DNA of 64,000 nucleotides, from contig OZ005607.1 in assembly GCA_963930655.1 (NCBI GenBank), positions 25,552,874 through 25,616,873 of the forward strand, read 5' to 3'. The notes under the pieces were generated by a model, which was given only the letters and a program-made list of their open reading frames with translations, was not told where the DNA came from and did no database searches. This DNA comes from Myrica gale. Taxonomy: Eukaryota > Streptophyta > Magnoliopsida > Fagales > Myricaceae. A program made the position numbers and the translations under genes. Below, piece by piece: positions 1-12,502 of the stretch (the first letter of the stretch is position 1; each line of letters begins with the position of its first letter).

Positions 1-126
1 CAGAGGAATGCAGACAGGAATTTGAAGAACAGAAACGGTGCTGGGGTCCTGCCATATGAACTTTTGAAGCCATTTTCCCCACCCGGAGTGACTGGAAAGG
101 GAGTTCCCTATAGCATTTCCATTTGA
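1..126 (+). CDS. LOX2: C-terminal end of a type-2 13-lipoxygenase (5' part outside window)
   Basis: Frame 1 is open from base 1 to TGA at 124-126 and gives 41 residues. They match the C-termini of the two complete lipoxygenases in this window almost residue for residue, ending in [10 protein letters not shown]. The terminal Ile supplies a carboxylate ligand to the catalytic iron in plant lipoxygenases. The residues [14 protein letters not shown] are nearer the 901-aa copy than the 907-aa copy. The first bases of the 3' flank also resemble the 3' flank of the 901-aa gene. Only the end of the last exon is visible, so whether the gene is intact cannot be judged. Confidence 0.95.
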   Translation, partial: QRNADRNLKNRNGAGVLPYELLKPFSPPGVTGKGVPYSISI

Positions 127-1960
127 AATTGAAATGCAAATTTCTGATCATGGGGAATTTGATCAAATAATGAGATAGATCTCGGTGGAATTCCATCGGG
201 GAATGAACCGGATCATCAGTTTTTTTTCGTTATATATAATCTTTGAGTTGTAATTGTTATATATAATTGTTTTTTATCTTAAGTTGTCTTGTCTTTCTGT
301 TTGAACTTCCCTTTCTGTTTAATGCTTGCTTAAATTTACTTGTGTGTTTTTCTACTGTTTGTAATTACAGTTGGAATTGCATCACTAGTGCTTTAAGAGC
401 AGGACTGCCGACTCTGTCATCAGTCCTTCAACGGCAGTTGTCACTGCCTTGTGTGGTGGTTTGTTTCTTTCAATGGACTTTTGGGTGCATTTTCCACGGA
501 TTTCTGTGTTTCCAAGGACTCTCGGTTCCTCTCGATTCGGGCTTCGTGCCCGCCACAACTGAGGACCTTGTGTCCTCCTTTGTTTCCACTTTACTATTGG
601 CCCCTAAACTTGCTGCCGACCATTTGGGTCATTTTTCTTGTTTTTCTAGATTGTAATTTTTGTTTGTGCTTTCAATATATAACATTAGTCGTTTTAAGAA
701 AAAAGTTGTCTTGTCTTTCACAAGTTTTGAAAACTTCTCATGTTGTTACGAAGACAAGTTGAGTTCATGCTCTCTTGAGGTTTGACTAATACTTTCTTGA
801 GGTTTGGACCCACGCTCGAACCACGCTCTATTAAAATATACAACACAAAATTTTTATAGAATTAGAAATTGCGGGTAGAGTATGGAATAATGTAGAAGAG
901 AGTTGGTAGTTTCTCCTTAGTCAGAGAAGCTTTTCCGCCGACTTAAATAAACCGTGTGGTGTGTGGTGTGTGTAAGAAGAAAGTGAGCAAATGAGCGTGT
1001 GGTGTGTGTAAGAAGAAAGTGAAATCGTGTAAGAGTGAAAGTAAATGCATGTGTTGGTGAAGTTCTCTCTAGCTAGTCTATATATGTGGTTAGTCTATGT
1101 GTGTACTCCTTGTAAAAGTATGTGGGCTCCTTGTAAAAGTATTAGTATTGTTTTTCTTTAATAAGTGGAATTTATTTGAGTTTTATTGAACATGCTCCTC
1201 GACCCACGCTCGAGTGTGAACTGCTTTTTTTTTTTGGTTATCCTATTTTCAAATGCAAGAGTTGAAAATATCCACGTGCATGGATAGTCCACGTACGTGC
1301 ATGGATAGTGATCGTGGACAAACAAAAGCGAGAAATTTCACGTTTTATTCTTTAAATATCTTTTAGGGGAGACCTACAAGCAGACAGACACGGAGATCCG
1401 GAGAAAATAGGCATACAGGCCCGTATAGAGAAACAAATGGGCCTGTACAGTGAACAAAACAAGCTCATAGATGGGGCTCCGAGTCCCGTACAAATCCAAG
1501 AAAATGAAAGAAAAATTGAATATTTAGCCACTAAATTTTATCATTTTTATGAAATAGTCATTGAGATTATTTTTTATTTTATTTTTCAGTCATAAACTCC
1601 TTAACCTTCTAATTATTTAGTCCTTATGTCAGTAACAAGTCAGCATCATTCAACAGCTCACCTCCATTTTTTCACGTCAGTATTCTAGTCAAACAATCAC
1701 CACAAAACGACCTAGTTTAAGTCATCTTCCAATGCGATCATACGAGAAAAACCAGGCGTCGTTAAGCTAGCTGTGGGTGTCGCCGATGGTGATGCTTCGT
1801 GATTGCCATTGCCTAAAAGCAGTACTACCTTAGTAGTATCTGCGAGTTTTATTGAAGGATAAGAAGTGCGTTGGTTGCGAGCTTCTGCTGCCTTTACATT
1901 ACCTCGCGTGTTTCGCCGATTCTAAATCCCTCTCTTCGTCTGCCCCTAACCTCCTCCGCC
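127..1960. other. Intergenic region after the first lipoxygenase
   Basis: The first ~100 bp are probable 3' UTR, similar to the bases after 24326. The rest is AT-rich with no gene I can support. It holds a short tandem repeat (961-1022). The 1510-1680 stretch looks like a worn end of a non-autonomous DNA transposon, but no matching inverted end was found. Confidence 0.5.
961..1022. repeat. Short tandem duplication, 36-bp unit
   Basis: The motif GTGTGGTGTGTGTAAGAAGA starts at 961 and again at 997. The two copies are exact over about 26 bp. No function is apparent. Confidence 0.8.
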
Positions 1961-2289
1961 ATGGGAAGAAGAAGCAAAAGAGGAACACAAGCCTATTCCA
2001 GCGGCGCCAGCAAGAGCAAGAGGAGGAATAAGAGATCTCAGTACTAGAGGAACATAAAGAAGTGGCACAAACTGCCCCCAGCTATATCTCGCGGCTTCCC
2101 CAGCCTGTTTGCACATACATTCTCTCCCGACTGCCCCTCAAAACTATATATAGCTGCAGGTGCATGCGTAAACTTCTCTTAGAGCCTGAATTTAGTCAAT
2201 TTTATCCCACACGAGCACCCCCTAACATTATCCTCCAACCTCTAAGCGACTACCTTAAACAATATATACCTCTATGCCGTCGATCTTGA
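1961..2289 (+). pseudogene. F-box protein N-terminal fragment
   Basis: The frame open from 2032 to TGA at 2287-2289 encodes SRLPQPVCTYILSRLPLKT followed by a Cys/Arg-rich helix and LLLEPEFSQFYPTRAP. This is the usual layout of a plant F-box domain (LPxxxxxxILSRLPxK ... C ... W/L ... PxF). That frame has no ATG. The nearest ATG, at 1961, opens a basic peptide (MGRRSKRG...) in another frame that stops before the F-box. F-box proteins of this type often begin with a short basic leader, so I infer one original reading frame split by a frameshift. No C-terminal repeats follow. F-box proteins recruit substrates to SCF ubiquitin ligases; this fragment is too short to do so. Confidence 0.6.
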
Positions 2290-4843
2290 GGCCTCGGTTA
2301 ATATTGATATATACAATTAATTGTAAAAAAATACCCTTTTTAAGTATTGTTAATTATCTTAATTTTAATAATTAAATTATAAAATAATATTTAATTATTA
2401 TTTTCCAATTTAATTATTTTATTAGTTTAAAAATAGGAAAAATCCCTAAAAATAGCAATACATAGCCGAAAATTATGAGAAAAATTTCCTAAATCATCTC
2501 TTTTCAATATCTTTAATCTAGTAGCATATTTTACTCATTTAGTGTCTTGAAATTTTCTAAATAATGATATATGTTGCTGAAAAATATTAAAATGCTATTA
2601 TTTCATGCTTTTAGCCCTAATTAGTTTTTAAACTCAATTTGCTTCAAACTTTTTGTTTGGAATTGTGTTAGTTACTTAATTACTAAGCCAATATAACATT
2701 TTCTAGCCCAGCCCAGCATCTTAGGAGTAGTTTTAGAATTTATTTCAATTAATTAATAGCGATAGAAATTAGGTTTTATTGCAAGGCTTGAAAACAAAGC
2801 CCAAATGACCTCTCCCAAGCCCAATTCGGCCCAGCCCTTTTCCAAAGCCCAGCCCACCCCATTTTGTGACTCAAAACCGGTCAGCCCCGAGTTTAGTGCC
2901 CATAGGAATTTTTTGTGAGAATTTGCAATGATTAGTTATCATTGGCAACCTACTAATTAGACCTAATGACACATATGTGGTCAGCACAGAAGGTCAAGAT
3001 TAAAATTAAAGTCTGAAATGATTTACAAAGAGTTTCTATTCGAGTTATAGCTTGTTGAAAAGCTCTACCATTGTAGTTTTCAACGCATCAAACAACGTAC
3101 AATTTGGAGTTTTCTAGACGAAATTATAATTTAATTACTCCAAGGAAGTCATGCTAGTTGCTAATTCCGAGGTGTAGCGAATTTTGCATGAGTATGCTAT
3201 TTTTAGCTTGTTCTTTTAGATTTTCAAAGTGTCTTTTCATTTTCTTTAGAGTCTTTTAGATTTCCTAAGTCTCAATTAATATTTTGGAAGATATATTTCT
3301 CATTTACTCATACTTGGAGGGTTGTTTCACGCTTTACTATTTAAACTCATCTCTAGTAGTGGAAAAACATAGCAGATTTGAATGTTTATACAACTTGAGT
3401 CTTAGGCTACTTTGAAGAAAGATTTCTTCTACAAACTCTTATGCTTCGGTGTATTCCGATAGGTGGTGAGTTCTTGCTCTGTATCCCGTGTTGGATTACA
3501 TTGTGTGGTGATTTCTGTATCCCTTTGTGTTCTACTTGGGTGGGAGACTTAGCTATCTGAGTGTGTGAGTTAGAGTGTGTTCCCAAGATACCCATATACT
3601 TTCCCGACCTTTCCACAAATATCCCGATGTCTCATTATATGCTATTCTTATTCTTACTTGTATCATATATATGGTGCAATTTCAGGATTTTCATGAAGGA
3701 AATAGCCAACGATGGGTGGAAACCTGTAATCCAAGGGAATTACTATGAGCACCTTCTCTACCAACTAGTATTGCAACATAACTTGAATTGAGAGCATAGA
3801 CGCATACAGTAAACTGTAAACTCTTCTCGCACTTAAGTGGCAAGTACACACTACACTAAAAATAGAACCCACTTATCAAAGGCATCAGAACTTCTACATA
3901 TGCACATGACACCCACAAGTCCTTCATTGTCAAAAAACATGCCTAGAGGGATTTTAATAGGCTCAAAAAAAGAACAGTAGCTTCTGTTTCTCTTTATTTT
4001 TCAATAAAATATACTTAATTACTTGGTAATATCATTGTGTCTTCAACATACAAACACGATGAAGAATAAACTTATCTTTACAAAGCTTGCTTCTTCCTAA
4101 TGTGTTCATCAATTAGTTACTTGTGTGGGTATCTCATTTACCTGCTTAAGATCTTTTCCTCCAACAATGACACCAGCTTCCACAATGAATGGATGTCCTT
4201 CAAATTGTGAGAGTAGTGGGCTAAAAGATGTTTGGGAAAAAATAATTCTTTAATAGAATGTGAGGTAAAAAATTTGTCCTTGAAAAGGAGAAGAGGAGTT
4301 TCTTTAAGTTTTTTTCTGAATATATATATATATTTTTGTATTGGCTTCTACGAAAAGTAAGATTAGATAGGACTGAGGACTTACTCTAACTACTGTTTGA
4401 ATTATAGCCTTATTCTGTTTGGTGGTCCACGTGTTATCTAAAATTTTCGAGTTTAAATGGTCGTGGGCTTTGTTTTGGCTTCGTGATGTTATATCTCCTG
4501 AGACTTTTTTTATTAGCAAACAAAAGATATGTAATTTTATTTAAGATTAATTTTTTTTTTTTGTAAAATAATCATATTTTGATTAGAAAATATTTTTGAA
4601 ATAAATTTTTTTTTTAAGATTGCAAACATAATCATAAATTACGGACTAAGGTAAAGTGCGATTTTTTTGTTTTTAATATTAAAAATAAAATTTTAAATGA
4701 AATGCTTAGATTCAAAACTTATTTCATGAGTTGGAAAAATTAATATTTGGGGGTAGGTTTTGGTAATTGGCATCAAAAGCAGTACTACTGGCCAACATTT
4801 GCAGATACATCTCAAAACTAATTTGGTGTTTGTGTGCCAAAAT
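2290..4843. other. AT-rich intergenic DNA, no recognisable gene
   Basis: Short open frames in this stretch do not resemble known proteins. Their base composition does not differ from the surroundings. I see no terminal repeats or splice-bounded coding blocks. Confidence 0.5.
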
Positions 4844-6282
4844 TGTAACACCCCGAAACCAAACTTCATACGGATAGATTTTTGTATAAAATAAAGCTTT
4901 TTCACCATGAATAATCATTTATCTAGACCCCAATTTTTCAAAACTAATTTTGTACAAGCTCAGCAAAATATTTATAAACCGTAAAAAGACCCAAAAATAT
5001 AAATGCGAGCCCTAAAATTTACATTAAAATATCCGATATTTCCAATATCGATGAAGATCTCCCAAAATAATACAATATCGAATTCTCCAACATTAATCTT
5101 CAAAAGTACTATTGCAAAACACAAATTCGAAGCACACATCTATTCTAAAGCTCCTCAAACCTCTCTAATTTTGTCAACTCTGAAAAATATGATAACAAGG
5201 GGTGAGCTACGACTAGCTCAGTAAGTAGTAAGTCAATGGGGGTTGGAGAAAAGAAAATTTAATTACAATAATCGAAATCCAAAATAAAACATCGTGAGCC
5301 ATAACAAATCCAAAAATATAAGTTTAAAACACAAATATCCAAGGCCGAGCAATATAGGGAAATCACCAATGGTCACACAGATCTCCAGGCCACAAAAACC
5401 TCCAAATTGGCCACACAGACCACAAAGATAAATTGGCCAAAAAGATCACAAAGATATGTCACTAGCGCAAGGACAATTTTCACAGTATCCTCAAATTATA
5501 AATATTTCAATTGAGTTTCACGAAAATCTCAACAATCTCTTTTTACCCAAAATTTGTTAAGTTCCCCAAATTATACATCAAAATCATATAAAAATACGGT
5601 ACACGTTTAAAAATTCCATTGAAGAACCAATCTTTAAAGCTTCTCTAATAATTGTCAAACAATCTCTCGGAAAATAGTATCACCACCTCAATCCAAATTT
5701 TGGTCTCCAATATACATTCTCTGCAACCATTTATTAACCTAAATCTCTTACTTTTAAAATTCTAAGCATACTTCTATCCGTCACTTTTAAATTCAAACAT
5801 AAGATCTCTATCCATATCTTTCAAATTCAAATATAAGAATAATCTTTATTCATATCTTAAATTTTAAAGTCAAACCAAATATCAAATCTCTATTCAAACA
5901 TTTTAAATTCAAATATAGATCACATCTCCATATCAGCACCTTTAAATTCAAAAATACGATTAAACCTCTATCCAAAAATCATACATAGGATTAAGCCCTA
6001 TCTCTTCGTTTAAAATTCGAATTACTCACTTACACCTATCTCGAATCCCACATGGAGTGGGAGATTCGAATTACTCACTTACACCTATCTCGAATCCCAC
6101 ATGGAGTGGGAGAGGAGAATGAATGGGGGGAGATGAGTTCTATAAGGGCCAAGTCCTACATTGAGACCTTACTAGGTTAAACTGAGCTTTATAATGATCC
6201 AAAGGGCTTCAAGAGCAACATTGACTAGTCCTTTTGAAGTCAAAGCATAGATGTGGGTAGCCCTTGTCCTTGGGTCGTTACA
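4844..6282 (+). mobile_element. Solo LTR, Ty3/gypsy type, with 5-bp target duplication
   Basis: The element begins TGTAACACCCCGAAACC, a common start of plant Ty3/gypsy LTRs, and ends GGGTCGTTACA. It is flanked on both sides by AAAAT (4839-4843 and 6283-6287), which reads as the target-site duplication. It is 1,439 bp long. No internal region or second LTR lies next to it, so it is best explained as a solo LTR left by recombination. A truncated relative lies at 48097-49377. The element is a fossil and cannot move alone. Confidence 0.8.
6015..6112. repeat. 49-bp tandem duplication inside the solo LTR
   Basis: Two adjacent copies of a 49-bp unit starting ATTCGAATTACTCACTTACA lie at 6015-6063 and 6064-6112, nearly identical. 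The related LTR at 48097-49377 breaks off inside the equivalent stretch, so the duplication cannot be compared there. Confidence 0.85.
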
Positions 6283-6849
6283 AAAATATTCTCTCTCCTC
6301 CCATAAAATTAACTATTTTCACTATAATAAATACAAAAAATTAATTCAAGTAATGTTTATCTTCATTTTTTTACCAAATTTAAGAAAACAATTTGACAGG
6401 AAAGAAACAAGTTCAATATTTCATCGGGGTGGGCGTAGTTTTGTTTTAACCTTCCTTTTCATTTGGCTATCGTTCTGACACTGTGGAAGAGTAGGTCTTA
6501 TGTGGCCTAAGTTTCAAATGAGTTGCCTCATTTCACTAAGGTGGCAACACATGATGGTAAAAGTGTACGCATGTCCGCTTTTGATTGGGCCTGACGTGTA
6601 AGACCGTTAGCTGATTGAACATTTTGATAATGGAAATACCTTATTGACAAAATCTAAGAATCTAGGGACCGTTGGTGACAAAATCTGGGACTATTTTTTA
6701 AAAGGATGTAAAACTCAAGAATGCAAAACTTATTTAATCCAAAATATTGTTTTAGCAAAACTATAAAAATTGTGGTCGTTCATTGGGATAACAAAATCTG
6801 AAATTGTTTCTGTTAATGTAAAATTGACATTATCATGCAAAACCGTTGT

Positions 6850-7340
6850 GTATAGATTAGTTGTCCTGAGCTCTTCTAGACGAGAGACTTTTTGAAATAG
6901 TCAAAGCCTCTAGAAGAGAGTGGAATAAGCTGGAATAAAGTTGAAGCTGTCTACGTGGAAGAAATAACTGAAAGCAGTTTTGCCTCTCGAAAAAAAGCCA
7001 AAACTTGACCGTATTACCCTCATCTATATAAAAGACTTCTAGAACAAAGAACAACTGTGTATGGTTGCTGAAATATAGTTTTCGTATATAATTTCATTTT
7101 ACCCAGCTTTAGTACTCAAGATTCTCTCCAAGATGTGTGCATTGTATATTTGAGAGATCTTCGTGGATTGTGCTGAAGATAATATACACTCTTAGAATCC
7201 TAGATTTGAGATTACCACAAAAGACCTTCGATAAAAGGTTGACGTTCAGCGGTTGCAGGATCTTTGACAGAGGCTGGAGTTCCAGCACTTGGAGTTTCCG
7301 ATTGCGTGAGGTTCATGGTTCATTTGGAATTTGAAAGCAT
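6850..7340 (+). other. Possible LTR-retroelement fragment
   Basis: The stretch has a TATA-like sequence (TCTATATAAAAG near 7023) followed by a C/T- and AGA-rich leader typical of LTR ends. There is no second copy in the window and no coding remnant next to it. The call rests on texture only. Confidence 0.25.
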
Positions 7341-7427
7341 ATGATTATGATTGATATCATCTAGATCATATTACATTGGAGTGAATATTTTTGTTCATGT
7401 CACATTGTCATTAAAAAGTTTCCTGTA

Positions 7428-7473
7428 ATTTTCAGACCGCAATGTGGTCCAGACTGCATTGCGGTCTGAAAAT
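7428..7473. repeat. Perfect 17-bp inverted repeat, 12-nt loop
   Basis: ATTTTCAGACCGCAATG (7428-7444) is followed after 12 bases by its exact reverse complement (7457-7473). Part of the motif (CGGACCACA) recurs just downstream. Confidence 0.85.
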
Positions 7474-7570
7474 CGGACCACATTTCCGGTTTTCAGCCCT
7501 ATTGTGTACCTATCATGAAGTGGACGTGTGTTGGTGGATATCCTAATTGATGCGGTTAATTTGGTAGTTG

Positions 7571-7574
<4 letters not shown>

Positions 7575-7616
<42 letters not shown>
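7575..7616. repeat. (TA)n microsatellite
   Basis: About 21 uninterrupted TA units. Confidence 0.95.
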
Positions 7617-7619
<3 letters not shown>

Positions 7620-7699
7620 GCAGTCAATGATAAGTAAGCTTAACATTACTAAATTAATATTCATGACTCTATGGCATATAATACTGTAAGGGTACAAGT

Positions 7700-8706
7700 A
7701 TTATATAATTTAGGTAGCACATTGGCGATCGAATATCCCTAATTGATGTCATCATTTGGTGGTTGATTAAATATATATATCCCCACTAATAACTTTCCAT
7801 GATGGGTCCTGCCAAAAAAAAAAACAGACGAGAAGTCTATAAAGTTAAAATTTGGATATTTTATTGAAGATTTTTGGGCCCGTGACACACGAGTCCGAAG
7901 ATCAAACCTGACTTTAATAGCAAATTGAAATTGTCTGAATTATTATATACTTTTAAATTCAATGATTGAATTAGGTTGTACAAAAATAGAGATCTTTTCA
8001 CAGAGTACAAGGAAAAATATAACTATAAAGTGTTTAGTACTAAGAAAGTGTGCGTGAACCATAAGGATATTTTCTTTATAACAGAAAGACTCTAGATTTG
8101 TTTTTCTAAATTTTAAAGGATATTATAAACACCGAGTCATTAGCTCATTTCGCCATGAAATGAGGTGTCGAGTTTTTATCACTTGAATTAGCTTTTCCAA
8201 TTTAAAAGGAAATGAACGTTCATCGAGCTCTGCTTCATTAAATGGGTGACACATTTCTGTCCCTAGATTTAGAAAAACAAATGTATAAGTAGTCCATTAA
8301 AACAGCTTTTAGGTTTTTTATAGTCTATTTTTTTCTTGTTAAATTTTGAAAATTTCCCAGAAGTGTCCTGTCCTCGTTTTGTTTTGTGGGTGGTAGAAGT
8401 ATCCCGGCCATTATCCACGTTTTTTTTTGGTTGGTGGGAAGGGGGTGGTGGTGTTAGACCCTTAGCCTTAGAATCAGGATCGGAAAGATACAGACCACAA
8501 TTTCTGTACCTCTGATATCGCCAAAGATGTGGTCCGCCATGTACAGAGTTTAATGTACCCCACTTAATCTTGATATCATAGTTCTCCATCACGTTTGTTT
8601 TCTTCTCTTTTGGACTAAAGGATTTATTATAAGATTGTGTAAGTTTTTGGAGGACGTACGGCTCTACTTTGTGGTTTTACTGATATTATATTTCCTTTTG
8701 GAGCAG
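7700..8706. other. Intergenic DNA before the lipoxygenase relic
   Basis: AT-rich. No lipoxygenase exon 1 or exon 2 sequence was found here, although both would be expected upstream of exon 3 at 8707. I see no other gene. Confidence 0.5.
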
Positions 8707-10225
8707 TCGTACTTGCCATCACAAACACCAAGTGGACTGAGGAGGTTTAGAGATGAAGAGCTTGTGATCTTGCGAGGCAATGGAGAAGGAGAACGTAACA
8801 GCTTTGACAGGCTTTACGATTACGATGTGTATACAATGATCTCGGAAATCCTGATAATAATCCTGAGCTTAAAAGACCAGTGCTCGGAGGCAAAGAGCAC
8901 CCTTATCCTAGACGTGGCCGAACGGGACGCACTCGATGCAAATCAGGTGCCAAAATTATAGTATATGTGGCCGATTATTTTTGGTCGGTTAATTTTTTAA
9001 AAAATCTTATAAATTGATTCTTCTAGATATATATATTAACAAAGTATCACTCCGATGATGAGACACCCAGTTGTTTGTTTTTTGCTGGGTGCATTTTCCC
9101 CGGTGTGCTTCTGAACTGAGGCTATGAGTGATGAATTGAAAAGACACAAGGGATTATACTTTTCTTCTAGAGTTTTGAGTAATAATTAAAAATAAGATTT
9201 CCCAAAACGAAAAAATTAAAACATGATGGGGTTGAAAGTAAGGTACATAATTTCTCAGGTTCAAAATAAACTATGACATATTATTATAGATTTCCCAATC
9301 TTTTTGGGTTTATAAAGGGAAAGTTATCTTATAATCAAAATGAAATAACAAAAATATTAAACCATTAATTTCTGCAAATCAGTGAGATATGACTCTAGGG
9401 TTTTCCGTCTCCGACCTTCGGCCAATAAAAAGGGTTAGGTAAAACGAGAAGATTATTGTAAATGTAGCTCTTCGTCGATCAATTGTTTAATCCTATGATC
9501 AATTGTTTTGTGCACAGATCCATTGTCGGAGTCATGGAGCAGCACGGTCTATGTTCCACGGGATGAAAGCTTCTCGGAAGTAAAAAAGCTCACATTCTCA
9601 GCGAAAACAGTGTACTCAGTTTTGCATGCATTTTTACCATCCTTGGAGACGGCAATCATCGATTGTGAGCTAGGATTTCCATGCTTCAACGCCATAGACT
9701 CGGTTTTCAACGAGGGGGTTACCTTGCCTCCCCTTAAAGAAAAGAAACTGACAAATATCCTGCCCAGGCTACTCAAGGTTATCACCGAGACAGGAGAGGA
9801 CATTTTGAAGTTTGAGACCCCAGAAACAATGGATAGTAAGATATCTAAGAACAGCAAACTACTGTTTGTCTTCTTTGACTCTTTCTATGACTCTCTGTCT
9901 TAATGGTAGCTAGTTTTTTTTCACATGCAGGAGACAGTTTCTTTCGGTATAGGGACGAGGAATTTGCTGGGAAAACTCTTGCTGGTGTCAACCCCTATAG
10001 CATAAAGTTGGTCACGGTATGAGTTTTTAGACATTTACTGTGGAAGTACTCGTCAGCTGTAGCCTGTATGCATGTGCTTTCTCTAGGCTAAAAACTTGTA
10101 AGAAAATCATGCAGGAATGGCCACTGAAGAGTAAACTCGACCCAAAGATCTACGGCCCTTCAGAATCAGCTATCACTACAGAAATTATTGAACAAGAAAT
10201 AAGAGGCTTCATGACCCTCCAGGAA
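8707..10225 (+). pseudogene. Lipoxygenase relic, exons 3-6 only
   Basis: Four exons align to exons 3-6 of the 901-aa lipoxygenase with the same splice sites: 8707-8946, 9518-9835, 9931-10016 and 10115-10225. Exon 3 is 240 bp instead of 238 bp; two extra bases near GTGTATACAATGATC shift the frame. Exons 4, 5 and 6 keep their normal lengths (318, 86 and 111 bp) and frame, although exon 5 reads RDSFFRYR where active copies read RDKFFWFR. Exons 1-2 (transit peptide and most of the PLAT domain) and exons 7-9 (all iron ligands) are missing. A LINE is inserted exactly at the end of exon 6. The exon 4 protein is closest to that of the 901-aa gene. No functional enzyme can be made. Confidence 0.93.
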
Positions 10226-10873
10226 AATGAATATACATTTTTTTTTATCAAAACTACTGATACCTTTATTAAGAGAAACATAAACAAATTAAGGAATCAG
10301 TCTCAGCATAGATCTAAACAAGATCAAGAAAATGCTCATGTACATCGGGGTGGCATACAAACATGATCTTAGAGGCAGCCCATCGAGCAAGGTGCATGAT
10401 GTGCTTCCTCATTAGCACCTCGTTTAACAAAACTAAAAATAACAGAATCAAAAGAACGAAGACTGACGAACATTTCTCCAAGCCTCCCATAGCTGCGTCA
10501 ATTCAATCTCTCTGGATAACGCGATCAACTAATAGCATTAATCGCCCCAATAGAATCACCCTCTACAATAATCTTCTTAACTCCACATCTATGAGCTTCT
10601 TCAATACTCAGCTGTGCCGCTCATATTTCTCTCTCTTCCGGATCATTCACTGAAATCTGATGTACACACGGCCCAACCACACTGCCACTATAGTCTTTAA
10701 TCACGGCTGCTCCAACTGTAAAATTATCTCTACAAGCCATATCAAAATTTATCTTAAAGGTTGCAAAAGATGGAGGAGACTATCGTGGGGGTAATAAAGA
10801 ATTCTTCTTATGAGCTCATGCCGACAGATGATCTAAAAACATTTTTTGAATTTTACAAATCAACTCCATCACA
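10226..10873 (-). mobile_element. 5'-truncated LINE (RNase H end) inserted at the lipoxygenase exon 6 border
   Basis: On the - strand the insert reads a linker then KINFDMACRDNFTVGAAVIK ... IIVEGDS, the plant-LINE RNase H (RVT_3) domain with the FD and EGDS motifs. It ends in an A-rich tail, seen on the + strand as T9 at 10238-10246. In-frame stops show it is dead. It is flanked by TCCAGGAA at 10218-10225 and again at 10874-10881, an 8-bp target duplication. The base after the second copy is the GT of the interrupted lipoxygenase intron. Only the 3' end of the LINE is present. Confidence 0.82.
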
Positions 10874-10881
10874 TCCAGGAA

Positions 10882-12502
10882 GTACCATAGTGAGTTGATA
10901 TATATATATATATTTGTTTATGTTTATTTACTACTAATTAATTAGTGATTATTTTTTATTGACCGGTCACGTGGGGATGAAACTGCAGCAAAATTAACTT
11001 ATCAACAAACATATAAAACTTTATGCTTGATGATACAATTTCTTGGGCCCGAATTTATCGATCCCAATGGACCTGATAGTCTTAACAAAAAAAAAAATAA
11101 AGCGAACAAGAAAGCTCATTACACAAACACGTAAAATGAATTGTTCACGATTGCGGTACGAGGGACAAAATTGATCATGGGAAGTGGGAGAAAAGTGATT
11201 AAAGAAAATAAAAGATATAAACGGAGAAGTCACGAAGGAACCAAGGAAGTACGCAAGCATATTGTATACAAAATAAACTCAGAAGTCATGTGAGGTACTA
11301 AAGTTAAGCATCAGAGATCTTATTTCCTCCTAGGAGGCAAAAGCATGTCCTTATTGTGTGTAGATAAAACATGGGTTAGAGGACCAAGATTCGATCAAAC
11401 ATATTTTACGAGCTGTCTAAAGAGATCCTAATAAATCAATTGGTTTGTCAATACTATTACTTTTCTACAGGTAAGTCTATCAGCAGGCGAGAACGACTTC
11501 ATGAAGGAGGGTGCCGAGATGATATATCTTCCGGTTCGATCCCGGTCTCCTAAACCATGTCTTCTCTATCTTCTTTGCAATCTGAATAACATATATATAT
11601 ATATATAAGGGTAAATTATTCAAACAGTCCTTAGGATATAGCACATTTTCAGTTTGGTCCATAGAGTAAGGTTTGTCCTAAGCAGGTCCTTACGGTTTTA
11701 TCTCGTTCCCAATTAAGTCCTGTAGTTAGAAATGTAACTATAGTTGTCTACGTGGCTAACGGAAACCAAGTCAGACCCATTCATATATCGACACGTGTTA
11801 TATTTGACACGTGTCAATAAATAAATAAAAATAAAAATTCATTTATTTTTTCATGACTCATTTTTTAGCCGTCTTACCCAACAAGCTTGTCTGTTCTTCA
11901 CCCCGAGCCCTCAGGTTCCCTTCTTGCGTTTATTTCTTCTTTTCCCTCTTCTTCTCCCTGAGCCCTCAGATTCTCCTATAAGCAAGAGCCACAACTGGTC
12001 TCATTGTTCACAGTGCCTTTGTTCCACATGTTCGGTTTTTTCACGCTGGTGAGAGTGGTGGCGATGGGAGAGATGCTGGTTCTGATGGGGAGATCTCCCT
12101 GCTTTTTGTGGCCATGTTTCGATCCCTAGAATGGGAATTGTGCTGGTGGGTATTGTCTCTATGCTTGTATAGAATAATTCTATACAAATAACAAAACTCC
12201 GTAGTGCTGCATTTTTGTCTTTGTTTTCAGGGCCAAGAAAACATAAGGTTGTGTTTGTGTTGAAAAAATTTTGATATTGAGTTTTGTGTTGGTATTGGGT
12301 TTTGTGAAAAAGTGAAGAGAGAGGTAATTTTTTATATTTTTTATAGGAGAGAAAAATTATATTGTAATATTTTATTGTAAGTTGGTGAAAAATATTGTGA
12401 TATTTTTAGTGCAAACGCACCCATAGTTGGTTGGCAGATATTGTTTTTCAGCTTAGATGTGTTTTTCTAAAATGGGAATTGGGCTGGTGGCAGATATTGT
12501 AA
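10882..12502. other. Deleted part of the lipoxygenase relic; repeat debris
   Basis: The interrupted intron 6 resumes with GTACCATAG at 10882, but no exon 7-9 sequence follows. The next lipoxygenase-associated sequence is the 3'-flank block at 12503, so exons 7-9 were lost between these points. At 11531-11543 there is GGTTCGATCCCGG, a good pol III B-box, with no convincing A-box. The 11621-11860 stretch resembles one end of a non-autonomous DNA transposon. No gene is evident. Confidence 0.45.

Noticed and set aside
267-656. 129-codon open frame after the first lipoxygenase
   Set aside because: It begins with an ATG but has Phe/Leu/Cys-rich, low-complexity content, no domain and no splice context. 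It looks like chance in T-rich DNA.
2062-2289. Functional small F-box gene
   Set aside because: The F-box frame has no ATG and stops soon after the domain.
11480-11560. Possible tRNA or SINE from a perfect B-box-like GGTTCGATCC
   Set aside because: No A-box at the right spacing, no cloverleaf and no target duplication.
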